DNA of 64,000 bases from Rhynchopus sp. YZ270_cl-10 (lineage: Eukaryota; Euglenozoa; Diplonemea; Diplonemida; Diplonemidae). Below are positions 1 to 10,055 of the stretch, piece after piece. The notes beneath the pieces are model-generated. The model had not been told where the DNA came from. It saw only the letters and a program-made list of their open reading frames with translations, and did no database searches. A program made the translations under genes and the position numbers. Each line of letters starts with the position of its first letter. Within the stretch, counting starts at the first letter, position 1. Location: assembly GCA_964035575.1 (NCBI GenBank), contig OZ037902.1:558001-622000 (forward strand), in the 5' to 3' direction.

Positions 1-117
1 TACGTGTGTACGTGTGTACGTGTGTACGTGTGTACGTGTGTACGTGTGTACGTGTGTACGTGTGTACGTGTGTACGTGTGTACGTGTGTACGTATGTACG
101 TGTGTACGTGTACCGTA
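1..117. repeat. Tandem 8-bp satellite (TACGTGTG)n
   Basis: About 14 near-perfect copies of an 8-bp unit, running off the left edge of the window. It stays open in one frame and would encode a Cys-Val-Arg-Val-Tyr repeat, but nothing else supports coding. Confidence 0.95.
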
Positions 118-837
118 TTTGCGGGTTTGCGGTCTGACCTGAGGGTAAAAGGTGCTGGGAATGCTACCCTGGGTGCCGAAGGCAGGCACATTACATGTGC
201 GGAGGGACCTACTGGAGCCCGAGCCAGTGAAGCCCCCTAGGAAACTGGGGTACGGATTGGAAGAGACCTTGCCGGTAGCCGGGAACCCTCCCTGGGCTAG
301 TACAATGCTGAAGTGAGTGTACCCAGTACCCAATGCCGTGACTTCACCGGCTAACACCGGAAAACACCGGCAAAATCAGGTGGATTATACATAAGTACAT
401 CACGGGGGGTAGGGAACAGATAGCGCCGCAGGCGCATGGTACGCAACTTTTTTCTTTTTTTCTTTCCCCTTTTCTCTGCTTTCTTTTGATTGCACGAGCC
501 GATTGCTCTCCACGGTGGGGTCACAGTGTGTCCACAGCAAATCCTTAAGGATTTCCTTCTACGTGGGGCCACCTAAAGGGGGGGGGGGTAATAGACACTG
601 AAAAATCTCGTATTTTCGGATTTTGGAAAAAGGGGGTAATATAAGGGGGGGGGGTAATTGGCTAGGGGGGGGGGGTAATTGGCTCCCATTTAGACTGATC
701 AAAAATCCTTCGCGGGGGAAATAATTGCATTTGGGTAGGTTTCATTCATAAAAGTGTAGTTATGAATCCCTAATTCTACCCCGTTTGCTTTTCTTTAGGG
801 TTTTAAGCTGGAGCCTCTTTAGGGCTTTAAGCTGGAG

Positions 838-893
838 CCACCTGATTTTTATGGTCCCATACTGCGCCTATACACGGGGTAAAAATCAGATGG
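838..893. mobile_element. Short TIR element, CCACCTGATTTTT family
   Basis: The ends CCACCTGATTTTTA and TAAAAATCAGATGG are inverted repeats. The interior reads TGCGCCTATACACGGGG, like the longer copies at 14,758 and 15,941. No clear target duplication is seen here, so this is probably an old, internally deleted copy. Confidence 0.6.
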
Positions 894-1036
894 TAGATAG
901 GCTAAGAGACTATAATTAGCGTGCAATAAATGGAATATCATTCAGGTCTTTGAAGAAATTTTTGACCTTTTTTTTTCTTCTTCTCGGGTACGAATAGTAT
1001 CCAATATGGGTTCGACAGAATAAGAGAAAAGTTTAT

Positions 1037-1069
1037 AAGATGATCCTAAGCCTCTCGTGTTTAGTCACC
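1037..1069 (-). repeat. H1 hairpin cassette (family of about 13 copies)
   Basis: Read on the minus strand, the family consensus is GGTGA, then CTAAGC, the loop ACGAGAG, then GCTTAG, then GTTCATCTT, and often a following TATAAACTTTTC. Stem 1 (CTAAGC/GCTTAG) and an outer stem (GGTGA/TCATC) can pair. Other copies: 4223-4255, 4916-4951, 16144-16174, 17563-17591, 17684-17710, 37231-37259, 37831-37863, 42294-42323, 43780-43813, 52143-52172 (inside a myosin intron), 61511-61542 (variant stem CCAAG/CTTGG) and 63326-63358. All copies are in gene-sense orientation. Function unknown: it could be a tiny mobile element or a structured RNA signal. Confidence 0.8.
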
Positions 1070-1239
1070 TTGAAAAAACCAAAAAAAAGAATTGGTGAGA
1101 TGATCTTAAAAGCCTCGCTGCGCATTTTGCATGAGAGGGAACGGGGTTATATTCGAGAGGGGGAAAAAAAAAATGTTATTTCGTTTGAAACTGACATGAT
1201 GAGAAAAAAGAGGAAAACAACACTCATTCTTTATTTTCT

Positions 1240-1274
<35 letters not shown>

Positions 1275-1568
1275 TTGCATTTTGCATTTTGCGCAATTAA
1301 ATCTTTATGTTTCGTTTAATAATAACATGATAGGTGGGGGGGGGACGTTGCCCTCATTTGGACTCAGTTGTTCCGCAGTACACAGATGTATAGTGGTGTC
1401 CTGAAACCCCCCCCCCCCCCCCCATTATTTTCGTTCCCTTTATTTTATTTTCAGAAAAAAAAACAACAAGGCGCATGGAGACCTGCACTATAGAACGTTT
1501 TATATGTCAGTATCCATCTCCTTCCCCCCCCCTTTCTCCCGGACACAACACCTTGCAAAGGCCCTCTC

Positions 1569-2756
1569 TTACTCCTGCTTTGCAACATTGGTGGAAGGGT
1601 TCTCTCTGAGCTCTTCAATGCGGTTCAGCTCCTGTTGTATTGTGTATTGTGTTTGTTTGATAAATTGTTGGAATAGTGTAGTTGCCACGGTGGCACAATC
1701 TTCATAATTTTTTGTTGTTGTACCGTGTTTTTTTTGGAAAATAGTTTGGTCCGGATAGACATTAAGCTTGGCGCCCCAAGCTTTGTGGTTCGTAGCCTTG
1801 TTTTCAAAAATTTTGTATATCCCGCTATCTCCCCGTGGGGTATCCCTCCCGGAACACCTTTTTTTTGCAGAAGGTTCGTCCTCAACCTCAACCCAAGGGA
1901 GGGGAAGAAAAGGGCAACATACGTTCTGCATAGTGTCTCTGGAGAACTCTGAAAGCGCAGCGGGGTTGTGGAGGTGGTCCGGGAGGAGGGAGACCTTGTC
2001 GCAGACACGCATCAGCTTCACGTCGATGTCGGCAGGTGCACCGGGGAGGCCGTTTGTGGGCCAGGACTTGTTGTTGCCGACCATGAGGAATGCGTAGACG
2101 GGCAGATCCTGCTCGACGGGCACCGCAAAGGACCCTCTTCTGAAGGACATCAGCTTGCGCGGGTCCTTGTTCACAGCCCCCTCAGGGTAGAACGACAGCC
2201 GTGCGACGTCGCGCTGCATAAAGCTGTTCATGCGCTTCTGCACGGGGTCCTGCTTTTCCTTGTCGATGGACCAGCTGCCTTCGTCGTCCTTCTTGAAGTA
2301 GACCGGGAAGTGTCCTGCGCTCTGGAACATATGTCCTGCAATGGGGAGGTCGAAGAGGTTGGCTTTGAGGAGGGTGCGGAAGTTCACGATCTCGGAGTTG
2401 GGGATGTTGGCGACGAAGATGACGGAGTCGAGCCAGGAGGTGTGGTTCATCAGCACGACTGCGCGCTTGGGGACAATAGACCAGTCGACCTTGCCGCGTA
2501 CGTTGACGTGAGGGTTGAGGAGGAGGGTGAATCTGAAGGCAAGGTTCGCAGCTCTGCAAGACGTGCTCTCGGACATCGTCTTCGACAGAAACCACGACCC
2601 AAAATGGCTCGCAACACTCGCAAAGCACAACGCCACAAAGCACACAAACGCAAACCAATAGCATCCCAGCTTCTCAAGCGCCTTCAACCGCAGGCTAAGA
2701 AGACCCACCCACACCCCGGTCAGGGCGACGCAGCCGTACATTAATTCAAAAAGCAT
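1569..2756 (-). CDS. Lysophospholipid acyltransferase (PlsC/LPLAT family)
   Basis: A 395-residue single-exon protein, probably an ER-membrane 1-acyl-glycerol-3-phosphate or related lysophospholipid acyltransferase that moves acyl-CoA fatty acids onto lysophospholipid. Residues 1-55 hold two hydrophobic segments. The catalytic HX4D motif is at 104-110 (NHTSWLD), and the substrate-binding block FYPEG is at 189-193. The roughly 120 C-terminal residues are hydrophilic with predicted helix and match nothing I recognise. Length fits eukaryotic family members. The chosen ATG is the first in frame; a second in-frame ATG lies 5 codons on. Which lysophospholipid is used cannot be told from sequence. 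The family call is firm. Confidence 0.87.
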   Translation of the reverse strand: MLFELMYGCVALTGVWVGLLSLRLKALEKLGCYWFAFVCFVALCFASVASHFGSWFLSKTMSESTSCRAANLAFRFTLLLNPHVNVRGKVDWSIVPKRAVVLMNHTSWLDSVIFVANIPNSEIVNFRTLLKANLFDLPIAGHMFQSAGHFPVYFKKDDEGSWSIDKEKQDPVQKRMNSFMQRDVARLSFYPEGAVNKDPRKLMSFRRGSFAVPVEQDLPVYAFLMVGNNKSWPTNGLPGAPADIDVKLMRVCDKVSLLPDHLHNPAALSEFSRDTMQNVCCPFLPLPWVEVEDEPSAKKRCSGRDTPRGDSGIYKIFENKATNHKAWGAKLNVYPDQTIFQKKHGTTTKNYEDCATVATTLFQQFIKQTQYTIQQELNRIEELRENPSTNVAKQE

Positions 2757-2920
2757 TGTTCTTGATGAGACTTAGTGTATAACCTAAGAAAGGCGTGTGG
2801 CCGACAAAAATATAATAAAACTTAGGTGGACAAAGGCACCCTTCAAGCACAGCCACGCAGAAGTATTACAATGTGCTTGGATATCGCTGGATTGTAGGGA
2901 TAGGCGGCCTAACAGACGAC

Positions 2921-3447
2921 GGTTATTTGTCGCAGGGGTGGTGTTGTGGTGTTTGTGGCTGTGGTGCTACTGGGTGGGACCTTTGCATAGACGCAAGGGT
3001 ATCGCACACCATAGCAGGTGTGGTCACGTTGTGGGCGTTCACATGGTTACATCTCAGCAACGTTTCTTCATGTTAAGTACAAAGATTGAGGCAGTCCAGC
3101 AGGAGTTATGTCACAAAGAGGGTGGAGGGGGGTCGAATTGCAGACAAACCAATGTCTTGTTTTTCCATCTTTTGCGGCATGGGAAACCGAGGGAGAGGGG
3201 TGGAGAGGTAGCGTTATAAGAACAAGGCGTAGTGAAACTACCCGGTGGCAGTCGACTGTACGAACGGGTGACCTGTTTTGCCCGATTCCACCCTTTGTTG
3301 CAATCATGAATATTCGAAAAAACAAGCAACAAAAGGGTGGGAAAAACAATGGGGAAACCAGAGACACGCTCATCGGGTGCACGGTAGCCACATCCGCCTT
3401 ATCTCTTTGCTTTGCTCTTTGAGTTGACACTGTACAATCTTTTCACC
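2921..3447. repeat. Dispersed repeat, copy 1 (upstream of the acyltransferase)
   Basis: About 527 bp, very similar to 10,056-10,549. Both start near GGTTAT-TGT-GCAGGGGTGG and end near the shared string ACACTGTACAATCTTTTCAC. The copies differ by scattered substitutions and small indels (a 30-bp gap near 3325-3350). Both copies sit in the same orientation 110-170 bp upstream of a minus-strand start codon. No intact reading frame spans the unit. Confidence 0.85.
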
Positions 3448-3792
3448 AACTGAGCGGGTCAGGGGCCTCTCGTATTGTGAGAAAAGCTTCCCTGACGCTC
3501 TACTTTGAGAAGCATTAAACGTTGGCGTCAAACCGTTTACGGTGTCAAACTCTGAAAGCTGTGGTGGAAAAGAAATAAAAACAATAAAAATGCAAAGGGA
3601 AATTACTGTAAGTACCAACACCGCTGTGGGTGCGGGCACCAGAAAAACTTGGAAGTGCTAAAAATGTTCCTAAAAGGACGCACGGGCATGCATGCAGCTG
3701 AGAGGTGTGCAAATGAACGAGAAATGTGACAAAAGAAAAGACGCGTAGAGTAGATGCCAATGGGTGACCCCATAGACACGCTATCTATGTGG

Positions 3793-3976
3793 GTGATTTG
3801 GGGTCTTTTTTTTCCAGGACAATTCACTAGCGATTCACATAAATTGACAACGAGGCGAAAACACACGTGAAACACGGGTGTCTGGGTTTTTGTGAATTTA
3901 TGTGAATGTTTGTGGGTTTTGTGATTTTTTGCAAATCGCTAGTGAATTGTCCTGAAAAAAAAAGACCCCAAATCAC
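3793..3976. mobile_element. 184-bp MITE-like element with about 43-bp TIRs
   Basis: The left arm starts GTGATTTGGGGTC and runs to about ACTAGCGATT; the right arm is its reverse complement, with only one or two differences over some 43 bp. The interior is short and AT-rich and has no reading frame. The two arms are far more alike than chance allows, so the element is probably young. A short TGTG may be the target duplication, but the boundary is ambiguous. Confidence 0.8.
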
Positions 3977-4279
3977 TGTGTATAATAATATTATAGAAAC
4001 AGAAACAAAATTATACGCGCCATACAAACACCGTGCGCAACCAGAAGAGGAAACAGCTTGTTGCTGATGGGTTGTACGATGACGCGTCGTGTGGCAGTGT
4101 TGGGAAGGGGGGGAAAGCTGTCCAGATGAGCCTAAGTCAAACATGCAGTGCGTCAGTGGTTCCCCTTCGGGTGCCACCTTTGCCTCTGCAGCAATACCTG
4201 TAAAGATTTAGAAAAGTTTGTCAGAAGAACCTAAACCTCACAGTGCTTGGTCACCTGAATAAATGAAACCGTTTTGAAG

Positions 4280-4311
<32 letters not shown>

Positions 4312-4324
4312 AAGGAAACGTTGT

Positions 4325-4358
4325 AAGATGAACATGTCTCTCTCGTGCACACACATCT
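4325..4358 (-). repeat. H2 hairpin cassette (family of about 8 copies)
   Basis: On the minus strand the consensus is AGATG, TGTGTGC, the loop ACGAGAG, GCATGTT, CATCT. The closing stem AGATG/CATCT is kept in nearly all copies, while the inner part varies in length and sequence. The loop and 3' flank (TTCATCTT-CAA-TTTTC) resemble H1, so the two families are probably related. Other copies: 14700-14730 (divergent closing stem), 32496-32520 (in an intron), 37518-37542, 38863-38889, 43642-43674, 56252-56290 and 56503-56535. All are in gene-sense orientation. Confidence 0.78.
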
Positions 4359-5124
4359 AAATGAAATAACTACTGTGCCAAAAAGCGTTTTTAAACTCGA
4401 AAATATTAAAAATTGACTGTGCCTCACGTGCCATGCACAGACATCTTCGAAAAGAGAGCAATCACGCAAATATGACAGATGAAAGCCTGTCAAATATGAT
4501 GCCATATTGTGTGCAGTGGATGTGGGGTATGGGATGGGATGGGATGGGGCTCTTCTCCACTCAAAGGGTGTACAAAATTCGGCTTTTGCAGCACAGCTTG
4601 TTTGGCCACTAGGTGGTGATTGGAGCTGTTGCTCGCGCAGGCGAATGAATGGAAGAGAAAGAGCGGTAGCGAGGCAGAGAGGGGAGGGGGTGTGGTGGTG
4701 GTGAAAGGACAAAGGGGTGAGAACACGCATGGGAAGGTTGCACCAATCCAAGTCAGGTGGTGTATGTATTGTATTGTTGAGACGCAGTGTTTTGCGATGA
4801 TAGAATCAAATCTAAAACAAAACAAAACAAAACAAAACTTGAAGAAAAGGTGAAGCTAAAAGGTGTGATGTGCTTCTGTGTGCACAGACAGCAAAAAAAA
4901 AGTGGAATGAGTGGTAAGATGGATGTCCTAAGCCTCTCGTGCTTAGTCACCATCAATCACTTGGGTGAAAAAGTAAAACACAATGGAAGAATGAACAACC
5001 GTTGCAAATAATTAGGGGATTTGAAAAGCAAATATAAAAACAAAAAACACGCACTCTCGGCTACTCTGGGTGGAGGCCGTTCAGATGCAGATACAGATGC
5101 ACCTCAATACTTTATGAAATGGAA

Positions 5125-8100
5125 TCAGAAGTAGGGGAGAAGGAGGGTGTAGTATGGTTCAAGCTCTGCGAGGGTTGTTTTGTGGGTGCTGACTTGTGCG
5201 GCAGCGATTTTGCAGGCAATGTTACCGATGGCCGTGTTGCACTGTGACCCTGTGGACGCGTCCTCGAGGGCAGCGATTGTGGTCTGGAGCTGTGTGTACC
5301 ACGTCGTCACAACACCCTTCATGGTTTCGACAAAGAGCACCTCACCTTCGGCAGAGCTGCTGCTGGCCTGGGCGAGTGCGTCGAACAGAGGCGCGTCGAC
5401 GGCCTCATGTTGCACAGCAGACGTCTTCTTCAGCACTGAGTACATAGTGACCGATAGCTTCAACGAAGTCGCCTGAAGACACGCGGAAACGGACCCGTCC
5501 TCGCACGACTCCGTCTTCTTTTGGTAGCTCGCCTTCTCAGACTCGTGTTTGTCAGCGTAGGAAGTGGCGTTCTTTGCTGAGGCCATCATGTGTGTGAGAA
5601 TCGCTTTCGACTCGCTCTCAAGTGTGTCCTGCAGCGAGTCGCGCAGCTTGCGCAGTGTGCTCGGCGAGCAAATCGTGAACGTAAAGAAGCTCGAAAACGT
5701 TGACGTCAGCGTCCCCAGCACCTCCTGGTTCGCCTTGCAGGCCAGCCGAGCCGCCTCCGTCGCAACGACCTTGGCAGCCAGCCCACGCAGACGGGTGGAC
5801 ACACCACGCTGTCCGGAGCTGGTGAGCGACTCCTGCACCCACAGGTCGCGTGCAAGCCCATCCTTGCTCTCCTCACAGCGCGCAGTTATCGCCTCAAGGC
5901 ACGCCTCCCTCCTCACCTTCATGATTGACGCCCAAAAGCTGTTCCCGCTCGCCGTTAGTGCATTACACCCATCAAGCGCAGCATCGCAGTCACGCTCCTC
6001 CGCAGGGATCTCATACTTGGTCAGGATGTATGCCTCGTACGACGCATCGAGCACCAGCCCCACCTGCCCTGCAATCGTGTTCGGCGTGCTCCCAACAGCT
6101 GTCGGTGCGCCGGGCTTCTCGTTCACCACGTCGCCGTTAAAGTCGGAGTGGAACGCGACGGACAGCTGCTGCGTCAGGTAGTCGACAATGTCCTGGAAGT
6201 TGATGCGCAGCGAAAAGCCGAGGTTGCGGTGGCGTGTCCCAAAGATGGTCACGTCAGCCTTGTAGGACACCGCCACGTCCGAGTTGCTCAGGTCGCTCGT
6301 GAACACCATGCTGTGCACCACAAGCATGTTCTCCAGCGCACTTCCGATGGCGTTCACGATGTCGGCAAACACACCGACGGCGCCCTCTGCCCAGCTGAGC
6401 ACCTCCCCCGCAAAGTCAAGCAGGATCTTCGACTCCTCGACAATGTCCTCTGCAAGCGAGATGAGTGCGGTCGCTGCCTTGCGTACACCTGCGAGGGTCG
6501 CCTGTGCTGCAGACAGTGCCTTCTTCACAAGGCTCTTCCCAGCGTCGCACGCGTCTGATACCAGCCAAATGTCCCCGCAGTCAAACTTGTCGACCTCCTT
6601 CTCTGCACGCTCCAGCTCCTCCTCCGCATCCTCAATGTCTGCCGCAACGTCCTTCTTCACCTGCTTCAGCTCTGCCGTCGCCTCGTCCCACGCCTTCTCT
6701 GCAGACGCCACAGCCTTCTTCGCGTCCTCCAGCTCCTTCTCCGCATCGTCTGCCAGTCCCAGAAGGTACGACGTTGCACCACGCACAAGGTCGCCAATCA
6801 GGTCCGCCTCCAGCTCCGCACGCACGCTGTTCGAGAACCCAGCCTCCCCAGGACGCCCGTTGCTGCTCATCGTCACTGCTGCCTTCAGGCTCCCAAGCGA
6901 CAGCACAAAGTGGCCCTCCACAGCACTGTCGCTCATCTGCAGGTACAGCGACACAGACTGCCCAAACACGCTCGCCTTCCCGTCAATCAGCAGCGACTGC
7001 TCCGACTCCTGCAGCACCATCGCAAACTGCGGCCCACGGTTGTTGCTCGTCGCCGCCGTGATCGACAGCGGGCCCCACTCCAGCACCTCCGCCTCAAACG
7101 CAGCAGACATCCCCTCCGCGTTCAGAGCAAAGGACGCATGCTTCACCTTCAGCACACCCCACAGGTCCAGGTTCGTCAGCTCAATCGACACACCCGCAGG
7201 GATCTCGACAGACACATCCGCAAAGGTGATGGTCACGGCGTTCACAGGGTCGGCGTTGAAGGACCCCTTGAAGTGGTCCACAGACATGTCCGTCAGCACG
7301 CCCCCGACACCCGTTGTGCACTCCTCGCAGTCCAGCAGCCCCACCAGCACGTCCTGCACATCCAGGTCCGTCACCTCCGCCTGGAACGCGTTCTTCGTCG
7401 GCTCCGAAAGACTCACACTCAGCGTCACGTACCCTTGGGCCGCACTCAGCTGCACACCGCCCGTCAGCGCAAACTCGCTCAGAATACCTGCAGGCGTGAT
7501 GCCGATGGACAGCCCAAGAGGGAAGAGGATCGCCACACCGTTCATCCCGAAGGGCTTGTTCCACGGCTCGTTGCTGTCAAACGCCACCGCAAGCGAGAGC
7601 CCTGCCACATCCACAAGCAGCGCCGCAGACGCACTCAGCACACGGTCGTCCATCGCCACGTCAATCACCACCTGGAACCCAAACTCGGGTGCCCCCGCAG
7701 CCTTCACCACCAGCAGCAGCGACACCTCACGCAGGATCACATCCGGCGACCCCAGCTCCACCCCGCCGGCAAGCGCCAGAGCCAGGCGCATCTCCGTCGC
7801 GCTTGACAGCGACGCCACAATCGTCACCCCGCCGTCCGCCCCTGATGCGTCTCCCGTCTGGTCGTTCAGCGACGGCGGTGCCACGGCTGCAATCCCCGCC
7901 ATCACAGCACCGTCCAGCGGGATCTTCGCTGCCAGGCTGAACCCCTTCGGCACGTCCTTCCCGGCAAACGACGTTGCTGCGGTTGCCACCGACACCATCA
8001 GCATCTCGGGCGCAAGTGTCTCCACAACGGACCCGGCCAGGCCGGGGAACGACAGGTCCGACAGCCCCGTTGTTGTCAGTGCCAGTGCGTACTCCCACGC

Positions 8101-9954
8101 CGAGCTCGCCTTCACCACCACAACCAGCACGTCAAAGCCTGCCCCAAACAGCGTCCCTGTCGCAGTCAGCGAAATCGACGGCGCCACGAAGTCAAACACC
8201 ACAAGCAGGTCCGTCAGCGTCAGCTCGTTCATCCCCGAGAAGAGCGACGAGAACGCTGCCCCTGCGCCACTCCCGAACACACTTCCCACACCGCCAGACA
8301 TGGCCGCCAGGAACGCCCCCGGTGTCGCAACAGCACCCTCTATCGTGCGTGCTGTCAGCGTGAACACCTCACCCGCGTCGCCAGCCCCGAACGCAGCCAC
8401 AACCTCAAACGGCGCAAGCCCCGCCACAATCTCCACGTGCAGTGCCCCAGCCTCGTTCGACACCACACGCACCAAAGCAGGCGCAAGCGACAGCGTCTTC
8501 CCCGAGAAGTCGATCAGCAGCGCGTCCCCAAGCGACCCCTCCAGCATCCACGCCTTGCTCGCCCCGCCACAGCCCTCGCGTGTGTACGCCACAGACACCT
8601 CGAGCGCAGGCACGGAAGGCAGGTTCTGCACCTGCACCAACCCAGACCCGCTGCAGTCCGAGTTCACCATCACCTGCACAATCACGTTGTCGTCTGCGTA
8701 TGACAGCATCGCCTCCACACTCGACGCGTCGCTGCTTGTGTCAAACGACACGTCAAAGGCCACAGCCACGTCCGCACCCCCAGTCGTCCCAGACACAGAC
8801 CCAACCCACGTCTGCGCAGACAGCGCCGTGCTCGCACCCCCGTCCGCAAACCCGCTGCTCGTTCCCTGCACCGCCACCCCCGCCACCGACACACCACCGG
8901 GCGCAGCCCACTCCCCGTCCACAGAGGCCGCCACAGACACAACACCGGTGCAGCCGTCAAACGCCACAGTCCCGTCAAAGGCAAGCTCGTTCGCCCCAGA
9001 CATCTTCAGCACACCGCCAAACGTTCCTGTCGATGTCGCGCACGTGTCCGCCCGCACGTAGTCAAACGCCAGCGACCCGCTCAGCAGCCCGTTTCCTGTC
9101 ACGAACGTCGTCGACACTGCCAGCGCCGCAAGCTTCCCGTCCGCAAACGCCATCGACGCCGCCGCAGTCCCCCCGAACAGCGCTGCAGTCCCACTCACGC
9201 TCCCGCTCCACGCCCCACCGTCCGCCTTCGCCAGCGTCACTCCTGCAGACGACAGTGTCACCGTCCCAACCTCCAGCGCCCCCTCCACAGACCCAAGCAC
9301 CGCAAACGCCTTTGTTGCGTGGGTGTACGTGAACGACGCCTGCGCCGCCACAGACCCGCCCACCAGCAGCGCCCCGTCTCCGGTGCTCGTTGTCCCGTCT
9401 GTTGCCACCGTCCCTGAGAAGAACACCCCGTCTCCCACGAGCGTCACATCCCCACGCAGCGCTGTCAGGCCTGTCTCTGCTGAGAAGTCTGCTGCCAGCA
9501 GCACCGCACCTTCCGCACCGGCACCGCCAAAGAGGCTTGACGCAGTCCCCGACACAGTGCCGGCCCAGGCAGTCTCGTGCACAGCCTCAATCGACACGCC
9601 CTCAAGAGTGATCCCGTTCACCACAATGTCCAGGTCAAGCGACGCAGACACCGTCCACACAGGCGTCACGCCGTCTGCACCACACCCGTCCTGCTGCCAC
9701 AGCGCCGCTGTGCCGGAGTACGTCTCCCCTGCCACGTACAGTGCAAGCGCCACCTCCCCGCCGTTCCCAGATGCGCACAGTGCTGTCGCATTCACCGCAA
9801 TCGTTCCCATCACACTGAACCCGAATTCCGGGAGCGGATCAGGCAGCGCCTCACCCACGTCGCATGTCGCCCCAGTGCAGTGCGTCAGGTCCAGGCTGGC
9901 ATCAGCACCCCGTGCGAGGAGGGCCACCGCCACACACAGCAGTGTCACACGCAT
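5125..9954 (-). CDS. Large secreted Ala/Gly/Ser/Val-rich repeat protein
   Basis: About 1609 residues, single exon, family not recognised. The start is placed at the ATG that opens a clear signal peptide (MRVTLLCVAVALLARGADA); the frame stays open 60 codons further upstream, but that extension is Thr/Pro-rich and not signal-like. Residues 20-1000 are made of loosely repeated segments rich in A, G, S, T and V, with recurring W-x-G-(S/T)-V-S-G-T and FGG/FADGKL patterns, suggesting stacked beta-strand repeats. A charged coiled coil follows (roughly 1100-1180), then a Cys-containing C-terminal part. There is no C-terminal membrane anchor, so it is probably extracellular or in a secretory compartment. 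Antisense frames are open only because of high GC at third codon positions. Confidence 0.85.
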   Translation of the reverse strand: MRVTLLCVAVALLARGADASLDLTHCTGATCDVGEALPDPLPEFGFSVMGTIAVNATALCASGNGGEVALALYVAGETYSGTAALWQQDGCGADGVTPVWTVSASLDLDIVVNGITLEGVSIEAVHETAWAGTVSGTASSLFGGAGAEGAVLLAADFSAETGLTALRGDVTLVGDGVFFSGTVATDGTTSTGDGALLVGGSVAAQASFTYTHATKAFAVLGSVEGALEVGTVTLSSAGVTLAKADGGAWSGSVSGTAALFGGTAAASMAFADGKLAALAVSTTFVTGNGLLSGSLAFDYVRADTCATSTGTFGGVLKMSGANELAFDGTVAFDGCTGVVSVAASVDGEWAAPGGVSVAGVAVQGTSSGFADGGASTALSAQTWVGSVSGTTGGADVAVAFDVSFDTSSDASSVEAMLSYADDNVIVQVMVNSDCSGSGLVQVQNLPSVPALEVSVAYTREGCGGASKAWMLEGSLGDALLIDFSGKTLSLAPALVRVVSNEAGALHVEIVAGLAPFEVVAAFGAGDAGEVFTLTARTIEGAVATPGAFLAAMSGGVGSVFGSGAGAAFSSLFSGMNELTLTDLLVVFDFVAPSISLTATGTLFGAGFDVLVVVVKASSAWEYALALTTTGLSDLSFPGLAGSVVETLAPEMLMVSVATAATSFAGKDVPKGFSLAAKIPLDGAVMAGIAAVAPPSLNDQTGDASGADGGVTIVASLSSATEMRLALALAGGVELGSPDVILREVSLLLVVKAAGAPEFGFQVVIDVAMDDRVLSASAALLVDVAGLSLAVAFDSNEPWNKPFGMNGVAILFPLGLSIGITPAGILSEFALTGGVQLSAAQGYVTLSVSLSEPTKNAFQAEVTDLDVQDVLVGLLDCEECTTGVGGVLTDMSVDHFKGSFNADPVNAVTITFADVSVEIPAGVSIELTNLDLWGVLKVKHASFALNAEGMSAAFEAEVLEWGPLSITAATSNNRGPQFAMVLQESEQSLLIDGKASVFGQSVSLYLQMSDSAVEGHFVLSLGSLKAAVTMSSNGRPGEAGFSNSVRAELEADLIGDLVRGATSYLLGLADDAEKELEDAKKAVASAEKAWDEATAELKQVKKDVAADIEDAEEELERAEKEVDKFDCGDIWLVSDACDAGKSLVKKALSAAQATLAGVRKAATALISLAEDIVEESKILLDFAGEVLSWAEGAVGVFADIVNAIGSALENMLVVHSMVFTSDLSNSDVAVSYKADVTIFGTRHRNLGFSLRINFQDIVDYLTQQLSVAFHSDFNGDVVNEKPGAPTAVGSTPNTIAGQVGLVLDASYEAYILTKYEIPAEERDCDAALDGCNALTASGNSFWASIMKVRREACLEAITARCEESKDGLARDLWVQESLTSSGQRGVSTRLRGLAAKVVATEAARLACKANQEVLGTLTSTFSSFFTFTICSPSTLRKLRDSLQDTLESESKAILTHMMASAKNATSYADKHESEKASYQKKTESCEDGSVSACLQATSLKLSVTMYSVLKKTSAVQHEAVDAPLFDALAQASSSSAEGEVLFVETMKGVVTTWYTQLQTTIAALEDASTGSQCNTAIGNIACKIAAAQVSTHKTTLAELEPYYTLLLPYF

Positions 9955-10055
9955 CGCAGACGAGGTCAGAGGGGAACTCGCTTTCCTGAGAGCACTCACC
10001 GATGTCTTCGTTGGGCGGTGGGGTACAGGGTTTTTGGTGGTGTGTGTCTTTGTAT

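Larger units (their letters stand above)
118..1568. other. Intergenic, repeat-rich
   Basis: No gene seen. Positions 120-350 are GC-rich without a convincing reading frame. Positions 422-540 hold a dispersed repeat with the core GCGCCGCAGGCGCA, related to copies near 48,230 and 61,730. Positions 585-690 hold spaced G-runs followed by TAATTGGCT. Positions 798-838 contain a 20-bp direct duplication (TTTAAGCTGGAGCC core). A 56-bp inverted-repeat element lies at 838-893 and a hairpin cassette at 1037-1069. Long poly-T and poly-C tracts lie at 1240-1275 and 1407-1423. Confidence 0.7.
2757..5124. other. Intergenic: duplicated block, TIR element, hairpin cassettes
   Basis: No gene seen. Contents in order: copy 1 of a dispersed block at 2921-3447, a perfect-armed TIR element at 3793-3976, H1 cassettes at 4223-4255 and 4916-4951, an H2 cassette at 4325-4358, and AAAAC-type low-complexity runs at 4810-4840. 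The stretch 4916-5124 is the immediate 3' flank of the large secreted-protein gene. Confidence 0.7.

Noticed and set aside
4-240. Open frame across the TACGTGTG satellite
   Set aside because: Produced by the tandem repeat; no supporting signal.
6284-9061. A 925-codon open frame on the + strand inside the secreted-protein gene
   Set aside because: It is the mirror of a GC-rich coding strand: Ser/Thr/Pro/Ala-rich composition without domains, and no acceptor signal. The minus-strand frame has a signal peptide and runs the full length.
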